Shown piece after piece: positions 44,394 to 55,400 of a stretch of DNA of 64,000 nt (position 1 is the stretch's first letter; every line of letters begins with the position of its first letter). The position numbers and the translations under genes are program-made. The stretch lies in the NCBI GenBank assembly GCA_016858145.1, contig JAEHOE010000007.1:1674001-1738000 (forward strand). The letters run 5' to 3'. The stretch comes from Edaphochlamys debaryana (Eukaryota > Chlorophyta > Chlorophyceae > Chlamydomonadales). Below the pieces are notes generated by a model. The model searched no databases, was not told where the DNA came from, and saw only the letters and a program-made list of their open reading frames with translations.

Positions 44394-47300
44394 TCAGTGC
44401 TTTGCTAGGTCGGCGTCGCTCTTCCGGGCGATCTCCACGACCGCGTCCAGCTTTGCCGTCTCCAGGTCCTCAAACTTCTGCCCCTTCTCGGGCTTGGAGG
44501 TGATGCGCAGGTTGGGGCTGAGCTTGAGCGACGTCACGGCGCCCTTGTCGTCTCCCACCAGCACGATGGGGTGCTTGGGGTTGAACACCAGCTTGGTCAG
44601 CTTGGCCTTCTTGACGATCTGAAGAAGCGAAAGAGGCGGAAAGGCGGAGTCAAGAAGGGGTAACTGACAAGCTGTATGGGCCTCGTCGGGGCGCGGACGG
44701 CAACCTGCCGCTCAACCAAGCGGCAACGGCAAGGACGAAACCAAGTGCCCTGCCCCGTCCGTCGGCCCCACCCCCAACCCGCCAACCTTCTGGCTGCACA
44801 GCGGCAGGAGCTTGTTCTGCGCCAGGTCGAACACGTGCACGCGGCCGTCGTCGGTGACGGCGGCGAACACGGTGGCCGAGTAGGGCGCCCAGGCCACATC
44901 GCCGATGGAGTCGTTGAGGTCGAAGTTCATGACGGGCGCCTTGGAGTCGTGCACGTCCCACAGCTTGATGGTCCAGTCGGCCGAGGACGACAGGAACATG
45001 TTGGGGTGGATGTGGTTCCAGTGCACCGCGTACACCGCCAGCTGGTGCGACACGTACGTGGACAGGTACTGTGGGGGTGAAGGGCGGGATGCGCACGGCA
45101 GCGAGTGAGGAAGGGCTGGGGGGTGGAGGGCTGCCGAGCAGGGAGTCAGGTGGCGGCAGAGGGCGTGGGACTAACGGTACGTGCAACCCCAGCCCAGGCG
45201 TCCCAGCTAGCAATCGCTTCGACAGAAGCTGGGCCCGTGAGGCGAGCGGCCCACCTGCGAGGAGTAGGCCTTGGAGCAGCGGTGGATGGCGCCCTCCTCC
45301 GTGCCCACCATGTAGATGGACTCTTGCCCGGGCATCTGCAAAGCAGGGCAGCGCGGTGCAGGCAGGTGAGAACTTCGAACCGCCTTGCATGAGAACTTAG
45401 AACCGCCATGCACAAGGTATCAAGGCAGCGACACACGCCGGCCCAGAACTGCTAGCCCGCCCCAATGCCCGCGGCCCCAGGGGTGGCCCTCTGCGTACCT
45501 TGCAGAAGTCCATGCAGCACCCGCCCGCTGGCCCCGTGGCCATGGGGTCCTCCTCCGTGGGCTCGCCCGCCTTCACCACGCGCAGCTTCATGAGGCACTC
45601 GGGTATGAGCTCGCTCTTGGTCAGCGTCCACAGGTTGACGTTGCCGTCCGACGAGATGGACACGAACTGCAGCGTCTTCTGCGCCTCGTCCACCTGAGTT
45701 CACGGCAAGCAGCGGGGCAGACGATTGTGGTGAGGGCAAGCTCTGCAAGCACTGCACGACTGCCGCTGCACCCAACAGCTAGGACCAGAGCTTGCCGCCC
45801 TGACCCTGAGGATACAGTAGACGCTAGCTGCCATCCCAAGCCCGCAAAGGTACCCACACTGACCTGCCAGTAGACCTGCCACACGGGGTCGTTGTGCTTG
45901 CCCGTGCGGACGGAGGCCTGGTAGATGGGTTCGTCCTTCTTTAGCCGTACGTCGTACACGAGTACGGTGCCGTCGTAGCAGCCCACGGCCAGCAGGTTGG
46001 CGTACTCGGGGTGGAAGTGCACCGACATTACCCCCGACTCGGTGTGCAGCGTGTACTCCGGGTGCGACGGGTTTTTGAGCGAGTAGATGTTGATGAGCCC
46101 CGAGGCCTGCTTGAGGAACTCGTAGCTGCCGTACCCCACCGCGAACATGTCGTCGTACAGCGGGTTCCAGCAGATGCTCGTGACCTGCGGATGTACCCGG
46201 GGGTAGAGCGTCGTCAGCGGCGCCAGAACCAAGAAACTGCCCAGCAAGCCGCACAGGGGCGTGGTCTAAAGCAGCCCGGCCCCCGCCAGCTGTGCGTCAA
46301 ACCAGCGGATCCTGGCCACTGATGCAGGCAACAGCTGGGTGCCCACCTGTCGCCGCTTCGCCTTCTCCGACACGAACTTCCACAGCGGCAGCAGCGAGCC
46401 TTCCCCGGGCCTGTGGCAGCGGTAGAAAAGACACAGCGGTCAGATGCAGGACGCCACTCCAAATCAAGGCTGCCCATCAGTCAGAGCAGCCTGACCCCGG
46501 GCCTGACACCAGAGCCAGCAGCATGCCGATGGCCTGAACCCTCTGGCGGCAACTTTGTCCCTACACAGCCATCCCGCTGGCCGCAGCGACAAGGTTCGTT
46601 CCTGCCCGTGGACCAGGCACGACAACTAGCGCTCTCGGGCCCCATCGACACCGCACTACGCCACACCCAGGTGAGCTGCCGTCGGGTCAAAACCGACTGC
46701 GACTGATGATGTTCTGGACGCTGCCTACGGAGCCTTCCACTGCTGCTCTCCCAGCTGGCCCAAGCCCAGCCCCTGCCCACAGCGACGGCTGAGGCTGGTA
46801 TGCGCCACGCACACAGGAGAGACTTAGACCATGCTTTCTGACTGTATGCTTCGCCCCGCCCCTGCTGCACTGGTCTGCCCTCCCCGTGGCTGCCAGTGAG
46901 CGTGCTGACTTGCGCCGCCCAGCGTCCTCCATCCCAGCCCCAGCTCCACCTGAACGCATCCGACGCGTCGTCCCAGTACTTGAAGTCCATCGCCACCTCC
47001 TCATACATGTTCTGGTTGACCATGCGGTCTAACGTGCCCAGGCTGTGCATCAGCACTGGGCTCTGCAGCGTGGGTATGTGCTCGTTGGCTTTGGTCGTGG
47101 CGCCCCCGTGCGCCGCCTGCTGCTTCTTGGTGCCCTTTGACTTGGCGCCCTCCTCTAGCCGCTGCCGCTCCAGGTCCTTGATGTACTCATCGTAGATCTC
47201 CCACTGCGTGCACGTGCCTGCAAGTTCAAGGGGATTCGCCTGGTCAGCGGCAGCCTCCCAAATGCATTTGGAGGCGGCGAAGTCCTGCCAGTGCGAGCGG

Positions 47301-48070
47301 GCGCATGCCGGTGTTGCTGGCGGTGGGGTCCAAGTACCCTAGCTGCCCCGCGCCTCCCGCAGTTCCCCTCCCCTTCCCCACCCCGCCCCCTACATCCTTA
47401 CCCGACACGGTGGCCGTTGGGGGCGGCTCCGTGAAGGTTTCGCGTTCCCGTAGCGGGTAGTTGAGCGTCTGGGCGGCACGCTCGCTGAAGTTGAACTGGT
47501 TGCGGAGCTGCCGGGAGTCATCGGGGGGCTCCACGTCCCCATGCTCCTTGTGCTCGTGGCTGGCGCGGTCAATGTCCGCCTGGAACCGCGCACTGGCCTC
47601 CTGCTCCATCTTCTCCATGTCCATTTGCCGCTTCGCCTCGTCCGAGCTTTTGTGAAGCAGCCACCCATCCGTAGCATAGTGCACCACGGTCTGCTCCACC
47701 ATGGGCTCCAGCTTGAAGACTTTATCCTTCATGTTGAAGCGCACGATGTTCTTTGGCGCCGCTGGGTTATTTGCCGTGAGCATCTTCGCCACCTCCTCGC
47801 CGAGCTCCGTCTCATTGAGGCGAAGCTGGTTATCCGGCTTGACGATTTCGCGGATGGGCTGCACAGACACGCATGCCGGGAGTCAGCGCTGTGGACCAAC
47901 CCCCAGAGTCCCGAGCGCTTTCCAACGGAGTGAGGTGAACTCACCATGGCGAACGCCTCGTCGCCCGGCATCGGGGGCGGTGGCGGGACATAGTCCTGGG
48001 GTTGCGTCTGCTCCGCGGGCTTCTTCTTTGTCGTCTTTGCGCCCTTCTTCCCAGTGCCTATCGGCGGCAT
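44394..48070 (-). CDS. ODA9: Outer dynein arm intermediate chain 1 (IC1/IC78, DNAI1 orthologue)
   Basis: Exons: 48070-47945, 47858-47402, 47217-46950, 46410-46347, 46184-45864, 45693-45499, 45335-45255, 45068-44787, 44618-44394; 673 codons, 672 aa, close to the length I know for the family. IC1 is the intermediate chain that docks the outer dynein arm of cilia and scaffolds its heavy chains. The N-terminal half (residues 1-300) is disordered and charged, with the blocks PPPPPMPGDEAFAMPIREIV, KPDNQLRLNE, MLTANNPAAPKNIVRFNMKD, EQTVVHYATDGWLLHKSSDE and LGTLDRMVNQNMYEEVAMDF. The C-terminal half (about 306-640) is a WD-repeat propeller, for example CWNPLYDDMFAVGYGSYEF, HPEYANLLAVGCYDGTVLVY, FVSISSDGNVNLW, HPNMFLSSSADWTIKLWDVH and SATVFAAVTDDGRVHVFDL. 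The match to Chlamydomonas ODA9 is near full length by eye. The upstream flank carries a hAT-like insertion. Confidence 0.96.
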
Positions 48071-48585
48071 GGTGACAGCTCTTTCAATAGTCTAAGCGCG
48101 ACAGCGCGGGACTCTGGTGTGCAGAATTTAGGGGCCGGCGCCCCGCCTAGTCCCGGCGCATGCGAGTAGACGTCGTTCTGGTTGATAACAGGCTAGCTTG
48201 TCAAGCGGTAAAGTCTGCAGCTGCAAACAGGGACTCGGCGTTCGGGCCACTCCAAGCCTTGGAACTCTGTACGGCAGGGTCCGCGTGCCCTGTGTGCGAC
48301 CCCCGCGCGCCCCTCCGAGTTTGGCATGCAAGCCAGCCGCACTTGCGGTCGCGGGAATGGACTACGGGAATGGACGCTTCCGTGGGAGGCTCGGGAAGCC
48401 GCGGCGTGGACCCGACGCGCCGAGGATGCCGTGCTGATGCTGCAGGGGGGCTGCGCACGCCTGCGCCTGCAGGTAGTGACCTTCACCCCCGCGTTCCTTT
48501 CCCCATCGCCAAGCCATCCATGGTGCTCACGGCTGACAGCACTGCCTCCGCTTGCTGTCTGGCGCCTGCCTGCCTGGCCAGAGTG
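48071..48585. other. ODA9 promoter / 5' region
   Basis: About 0.5 kb between the ODA9 start and the transposon. It should contain the ODA9 5' UTR and promoter. No gene and no convincing core promoter motif were seen. Confidence 0.45.
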
Positions 48586-48593
48586 GTCATCCA

Positions 48594-49320
48594 CAGGGTT
48601 GCCAATACGTATTAGCTCCCGTATTAATACGAATACGTATTAATACGGATACGACATCTTTTTGCCGTATTGATACGGCATGCGGCCAGGGGACCAGCCG
48701 GGCAGCCGGGGGCCGAGGTTGGGGGGTGGGGGGTGGGGTACGTAGGTCTTGGCACGGCCCGCATCAGAGGGCACCCGCTGCAACCAGGGCAACACTGCAA
48801 CACTGCAACAAGTCACTTCTTGTCAACTCGCTTGACACAACAGTCCCGACTCCGCATTCTCCGCGACTCCGGATGGCCCGCGATGGCCCACATGGGTCGG
48901 AGGGCGTGCGCACACGCGCTTGTGAAGCCAGCAACGAACTTTTCTTTACAGTTTTTGCACTTTCAATGGCAGTTGGACCCATTTGCTTTTGCACGCGCTT
49001 CACACTTGGGTAAGGAAGTCGACCGAGCTCGGCAGCTTGTTGGCCATGCATAGTCTACATTACCCTACGCTACGCCTGTGCATTGGGAGTGCTAATAGAA
49101 GTGCCACATCAGACTGGGTGCGCGTATAAAGCAGCCGCATGGGCTGCCGTACGCTGCCGGACAGCACACACACAATACGCCGCAAATACGCCTCTCCGCC
49201 GTAATAATACGGCTGGGCGCGCCGTATTTTTGCCGTATCAAGCCGTATTAGCAAGTTGGGGGCCGTGTTACGTATTAATACGCGTACTGGCAGCGGGGGC
49301 TGCCGTATTGTGCAACCCTG
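48594..49320. mobile_element. Non-autonomous hAT-like DNA transposon (727 bp)
   Basis: Ends are inverted: CAGGGTTGCCAATACG at 48594-48609, and on the other strand CAGGGTTGCACAATACGG ending at 49320. An 8-bp target duplication, GTCATCCA, lies at 48586-48593 and 49321-49328. Subterminal regions are full of CCGTATT/AATACGG words and palindromic ACGTATTAATACG motifs on both sides, as expected for transposase-binding sites. An 8-bp duplication with CAGGG-type ends is the hAT superfamily signature. There is no transposase ORF, so movement would need an autonomous relative elsewhere. Confidence 0.9.
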
Positions 49321-49328
49321 GTCATCCA

Positions 49329-49877
49329 TGCTCTCGGTGGTCAACCACCGTTTACCCGCCTTCGCACCAGTACTTGGCACTAGATCACTTAGCACAGTTA
49401 GCAGGCCGGCCGTTACGGGGCAACAGAATCAGCGCACTAGTGGCCTCCTCTCATAGCGGGTGCCAGGACTGCCAGCAGACCTGAGCGGCCGGGCCGAGGA
49501 CTACGCAGCCGGTCGGCAATGCCGCTCTTCAAGTCTGCAACACCTTACAGACCCATCCTTTGCCCATCAGTTCATCAGCTCGCAGACTTGCCAATCCTGT
49601 GCACCCTTGCGGCGCTGCAATACCCAAGCCCGTCATCTATTTCACCGGCTGCCCTCGACCCCTCCAGCGGGATGCTGTGTCGCCACCATCAGCGCAGGAG
49701 GCCCTCTTTGTCCCCGGTCCCCTTCCGCCCGTCACACCACAGCCGGTGCAGCAGCTGCAGAGCTCCGCTCCAGTGATACTCCTTAGGCACTCGACCCCCA
49801 TGCCCCAGCCCTTCAGCAGGGCCACCCGCAGCATCGCTAGCGACAGACCGTGCCTCCGCCCGACACCCTCGGACCCT
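49329..49877. other. Intergenic / 3' UTR of the 49878 gene
   Basis: No gene is seen. It holds the likely 3' UTR of the minus-strand hypothetical gene, with a TGTAA candidate at 49545-49549. Confidence 0.45.
49545..49549 (-). terminator. Candidate TGTAA polyadenylation signal
   Basis: TTACA on the plus strand, about 330 bp past the stop codon at 49878. Assigned by position to the minus-strand hypothetical gene. Confidence 0.4.
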
Positions 49878-51751
49878 TCACGCGTCCCCACCCCCAAGCT
49901 TGCCTTTTATGTCCGCCAGCCGCTGCATCACGGCCGCCACGTCCCTCTCGATGTTGGACTGGTTTTCCCGGATCACACCAAACGACTGTGCCGCCTCAGC
50001 CGCACCCGCCGAGCCCGGCGGCGCCTGCGACCCCGCCCACTGGTTCAGGCTCACGATAGAGGGCGGCGCTCCACCGCCGCTGCTGCCCTGGCCCGCGCTG
50101 CCCGCACCCCCCATGGAGTCAAAGCGTGCGCCGCCCATGGAGCCGCCCCTGGGATCGGGTGCGTAGGAAAGCTGCATTGGGGCTCGCCCCGGTGACGTCG
50201 GGGCGGGGGAGGGCGGGATCTGGACGGGTGGCACCAAGAAGCCTGGGTTGTAGAGCCCGCCCGCAGAGGTGCGCGTGGGGGAGGCCGGCGCTGAGGCGCC
50301 GCCCTGTGAGGTGATGAGCCCGCCCCCGCTTGCCGAGCTGACACGGGGGCTGGGCGCCCCGCCGAAGGACACCGTCGGTCCCGGCGGGGAGGTGTGCTGC
50401 GCGGTGGGGCTGAACCCATTCCACTCTTGGCGGCCTGGGCCCCCTTGCATGGATGGCCGCGGTGAGGCCGTGGCCCCACCAGTAGGGACCTCGCCCTCCA
50501 GCTCGCCTGTGGAATTGTAATGAGGGCCCAAACGAAGAAAGCCAGTCCTGAGCGTATACCTTTTGGAGCAGAAGGGTAGTGCGCTGCGACTTGCATGGCT
50601 TCCATGCATCTCTCATCTTATGCTCCTCACAAGGCTGCAGCCCCACCCACCTGGCGTGTGTACCAAGAAGCGGACTACCTGCTTGCGCAGCGCCTCGCCT
50701 GAGCAAGGGACACCCGAAAGCACTTTCAATCCGCTTGCCCGCATGCACAACTGCCTGTAACTGTGCGGGTCGTCCTTTCCCAACGAAAGGCCCGCAAGAG
50801 AGGAAAGCAACGCCCACGCCCCTGTCTCAGCGCTCACGTGCTTTCATGGCCCTCCATGTCCGGAGAAACGCTGCCGTGGGCTCCTCCGACGCCTGGCCGC
50901 CCTTGCCTCGCACGATGCGGTTCAGCTTACGCGCGTACTGAACGGTGCGGCCCTCCCGCTTGCGAGGGCTTCCGAAGAGCCCGCCTCCGCCCCCGAGGCC
51001 CTCGGAGCTGGACGCTTCTGAGCCCGAGCCGTCGTCCTCAGAGCCGCTGTTGCTGGAAGAAGCGAGGCGAGCTGCCAGGTTCTGTCGCGGTCTTCGCGGC
51101 CGGGTGAGTGCTTCCGTGGCCGCCAGAGCTGCTGCAGCAGAGCTGGAGCACTCCGCGTCTGCTTGTGCCAGCGCCCGCATTGCCCGCCCGCGCCCCACCG
51201 ACGGCAGCCCCGGCGGGGACGCCGTCCAAGGTCGACGTGAGGAGTCAGCTTTCAACGTAGTGTCGGAGGCGAGCGTGACCGCTGGAGGGGTCGAGAACTG
51301 GGCCGGAAGGAGACCAAGGTTGGCCTGCGGGAACGGTACACAGGGACGACGCCTTAGGGGCACCACCTCGGGGCACCACCCCGTGCCACTTTGGCGCCCG
51401 CCTGTGCCCTCCGTCTCCTCCCTCCTGCAGGCCCTCGAAGCGTGCACCCACAACCTAAACCCTCCCTCCGGCGCACCGCGTGCTGCAGATAGCGCTCTCG
51501 CAATTGCGAGTTTGGGCTCCCATCATCGCCGCTGAGCTGTCTCGCCGCCCGTCGCGCCTCCTCCACGGCCCGCTCTTGGGCAGCCAGCAAGTCATAGAAG
51601 TCCGAGGCCGTCAGCTACGGTGCAGCATACGCACGGCACAAGACAGCGGTCAGCGCAAGCCCCACATGCGCCGCGACCGACGCGACAGAGCGGAGCAAAG
51701 ATGGACACTCGCGCTCGCTTGAACCAGCATATGAGTCGTGCGCCTTACCAT
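49878..51751 (-). CDS. Hypothetical protein with coiled-coil ends and disordered middle
   Basis: Exons 51614-51477, 51324-50838 and 50506-49878 keep one frame with GT-AG borders. An upstream exon ends at 51749 with an ATG immediately before its GTAAGG donor (51751-51749), so the start codon may be the last codon of that exon. No earlier ATG exists in frame in that block, although a still earlier exon is possible. With that start the protein is about 418 aa. The N-terminus is helical (DFYDLLAAQERAVEEARRAA). The middle is Ser/Gly/Pro-rich, with acidic SSSNSGSEDDGSGSEASSSE and a basic VQYARKLNRIVRGKG. The C-terminus is a short coiled coil (VIRENQSNIERDVAAVMQRL). I do not recognise the family. 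It shares a divergent spacer of about 0.65 kb with the large gene at 52407. Confidence 0.65.
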
Positions 51752-52406
51752 TCTGCAGTTTGAGGTATCGTCGTCCTCGCTGGTCGCAGTCCTTTGACCA
51801 GGGTCGCCCGTCAGCGGCCCGCGCACAATCGCATTGTTGAACAATGTGCAGACAAACAAGCTTTGAGTGTGTTGAGCGGGTAGGGAGCGCAGGCAGTGCT
51901 AGACGTGTGGAATGCCAGTTTGGCTGTCAACTTTGCTGCGGCGAGCCTGTTCACGGTATGCAAAGAGGATTATGGTGCAAGAGCACACAGTGGAATGAGT
52001 GATGACTACTTGGCCTTCAGCACACCTGTACGGCCATACACGCAGTTCTCAGGGACGCCAGAGGAGCCCCTTAACCTGTGTGCGTGCGCTTCGACTGTGA
52101 CCTTTGCACGGGGGTGCAACTGCAGCGAAAGCTCGTGCTGTGGGAAAGGAAGGGAGGAAGGAGGGGAGTGAATGAGGGAGCGGGAGGGGGCTGCAAGGCG
52201 GGTATTTCCGGCACACGTCGTGCACACGGCGCGGTTCCGCGCGCCCCAGCACGCGAGGACGCGTGCATGCGCTATTCCCGAACTTTAACAAGCTTGAAGA
52301 GACCGTAACGAAACAATGGCAGCCCCTTTGTAGCTCCTCGCGGGCCGAAGGTCTTATAAGAGTGCAGCGCGGACTAGGGTGAGCCCGCTCGGGCTCTCCG
52401 CCCAAG
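51752..52406. other. Divergent promoter region / 5' UTRs
   Basis: Probably holds the 5' UTR exon of the minus-strand hypothetical gene (left end, about 51752-51860) and the promoter of the large plus-strand gene. No additional gene was recognised. Confidence 0.45.
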
Positions 52407-55400
52407 ATGGACGGAAACTTTGTGGCGGACGTGCGGCTGGACGACTCGGATGAGGTGCGCTCCGGGAAATGGGCAGAGCGTTGCCCTCGGTTCAGCGGTC
52501 TGGGGGCTCTGTTCGACCCCCTTGCCTTGCTTCTGACGCGCAGGTCCTCCAACTGCCTATCGTTAAGAGTAAAGTAAAGAAGCTACTGCAGGGCGCTGTG
52601 AAGAAAATTGCGCTGCTCGGCGCGCCGGTTATCCCTTCGAGCGACGACTCCCTAGAACAGTTCCTTCAGGCCGCAGGGCGATTCTTTGGAAAGGACCCGG
52701 CGAAATGGGATCAAGTCGGTGAGCAGGGCATGGCCCATGCGCAGCGCAGCTCTGCTGGCCCTGTGCCGCTGTGAGCTTCTTGCGGAGACAGCAATGAGGG
52801 ATCACAGGGACAGTCTCTGCCCAGTCGGCCGGCCCGTAGGGGGCAGAGGGACGCGCCCAAGTGCCTCTGGGGGGGCCCGCTGCCCTTGGGAGGCCCCTGT
52901 GGGAGGGGGTTTGTGGGGGCCCCAACCTTCGGCATGCGGGCTGGAGTCGATGGGACTTGGCATCCACCTCACGCACGCACGCACTTAACAACGCTAACGC
53001 AGGCGACACAAAGGTGGACGTGGTGGAGGAGGCGGGCAAGCGCACCACCAAGCTGACCGGTGTGTTCACGGGCACGGAGCTGGCGCTCCTGGTTGAGAAC
53101 CCGTACTACGATGAGCGGCTCCCAGCTCGGGAGGATAAGCCGGAGCTCAATTTCAGTCAGAAGCGGACGCCTATCCGCACTGACGATGAGTGGCAGGAGG
53201 TGCGCTGGGCCTGGCTGGGGGGCGCTGGGTGGGCCGCTTGCGCATGGCGGCGTGGCGTGAACCCGCGGGACCAGCTAGGAAGGGTGCGCTTAGAGAAGCA
53301 GCACGGACCGTGAGATATGCTGTTGCTCAACATGCCTAATCACAAGTTCCCACTGCCCATCTGCCCCCTTTCCCTTGCCCTCAGCTCATCGTGGAGCAGC
53401 CCTGGACGCCCAGCAAGCGGCGGCAGCTGCTCACGGCGTACCTGCACGCCAAGGTGAGCCACCACGGGGATTTCCGCTACCTTATCACCGCCCCTCACTG
53501 GGCACGCAATGGCTAGCCGGGCCAAGCGACCTCCCTTGCACGGACCCAGCGGCCCATGCTCACTCCGCTGCCTGTTCCTTCTGCCGCTGCCCAGGTGGAG
53601 GCGGAGGACCCGGTCCTGGCGACGGAGGGCGCGCACGGCTTCTGGGAGCTGGCCATCAACAAGGAGCACCACGCGGACATCCGCCTAGACCGCCTAGCGG
53701 CGCTGCTGAACAAGCTCTCGGCGCCCAACGTGGAGGTGGCCACCACGACCGCCGCGGCCGTGTGGGCGCTGGCCACCACGGGCCTCAGCCGGCGCTCCAT
53801 GGCGGACCTGGACATCGTGTCCCTCATCCTCGGCAACATCAAGCGCTCGTTTAAGATGCCCGTGATCCTGGAGGACGGCACCTCACCCGCCGCCGCGGCG
53901 TCCGCGGACGACGGCAGCAGCACGCGCCGCCCCGCGGACGCCGTGCCCGAGGCGCACCGCAACCGCTACCAGTCCTTCCTGCTGGGCGCGCTGAGCGTGC
54001 TGCTCATTGATCGCAACTGCCGGCGCGCGTACCTGCAGCAGGAGCCGGAGTTCGGGACGCTGTTCACGCTGGCGAAGAACTTGGAGGGCTACGCGGCCGA
54101 GGCGGCGGCGGCGCGCCGCGAGACGGCGGCCAAGCTGCTGACCACCATGGTGCAGCGCGACGCGGACGCGCGGCGCAGCCTCATCGCCAGCGGGGCGCTG
54201 AGGAGCGTCATCTCGCTGCTCAACCCCAAGGTGAGCGGAGCTCAGCTGCGGGGCTCAGGGGCTGTGAAAGGCGGCCCGAGCTGAAGCTGGGGGGTCCTGG
54301 GAGTCGAGCTCTCGGAGTCTTGGGCAACGAGTGGCCTGGGCTAAGAGGGCCGCAGCGGGCTTGACCTGTTGATGCAAATCAACGGCTGAGTTGGCGAGAG
54401 CGGGGCTGGCTGGGCTCCTGTTGATATCGGCCCTGCTGCTTCATCCGTGATGCTGCTGCACAGGGTCCCGGCGAGAACATGATCCAGTTCTGCGCCGCCT
54501 CGCTGCTGGCCACGCTGGTGCTGGACGATGACGCCATGGAGCTCATCCGCGACCGGGGCGAGGCGCCGCTCATGTTCGAGGCGTGCATCGTGCTGCTGCA
54601 GAGCACGCTGGGCAAGCTCAAGCGCGAGGTGGCGCGCTTCTACGGCCAGCTGTCCGAGTGGGTGCGGGGCGGGGGCGAGGGCGGAGGGATTAGGCGACGA
54701 CAAAGGGAGAAAGCTAAGGCGGACGGGGACGGAAAAGCGCTTGTTGGGATGGGGGTTGGCGGGTGAATGCCAGCAGAGGCGGCCAGAGGGCAGCAGCGCT
54801 GACCGGTGCGCTGCCTTGCTGTGGCTGCAGGGAGGACGCGGCTGTTTCACCGCCGCTGGATGTGGAGCTGGGCGTGCGGCTGGCGGAGGCTGCCTCTCAG
54901 GCCATGTGGGGCTCTGCGCACTACTGCGTCATGATGGACCCCATCCAGGTCAAGATGGACCACATCGCGCAGCTGGGTGAGCAGCCGGCCTGCGGGCACA
55001 CGGGTTCAAGGGCCAAGCCAGGGCGAGGCGGTTGAGGTCAAGCAGCTCGGGGCTACTCCTCCCGACTCCTGGCCAACATGTACCGTACCGGTATGCCCTC
55101 CTCGACTCCGCAGGCGTCATGGGCACGGACTGCTACAACACGGTGGCGCTGCCGCTGTCCCGCGTGGCGCACTGCATCACGGCCTCGCTGGCCACGCTGG
55201 CGGCCAACCCGGACGCGGCCATGCTCATCATGACCTCGCCCGACGACGTGTCGCTCTCCTTCCTCATGAACATGCTGGACTGCGTGGAGACGGAGAACTT
55301 CGAGCAGGCGGGGCACGTCAAGGCCTCGGCGTGCGCGGGCGTGGCATTCCTGGCCTGCCACCCCATCGGCGCCGAGGGCGACGAGTGCATGTTCGGGCCC

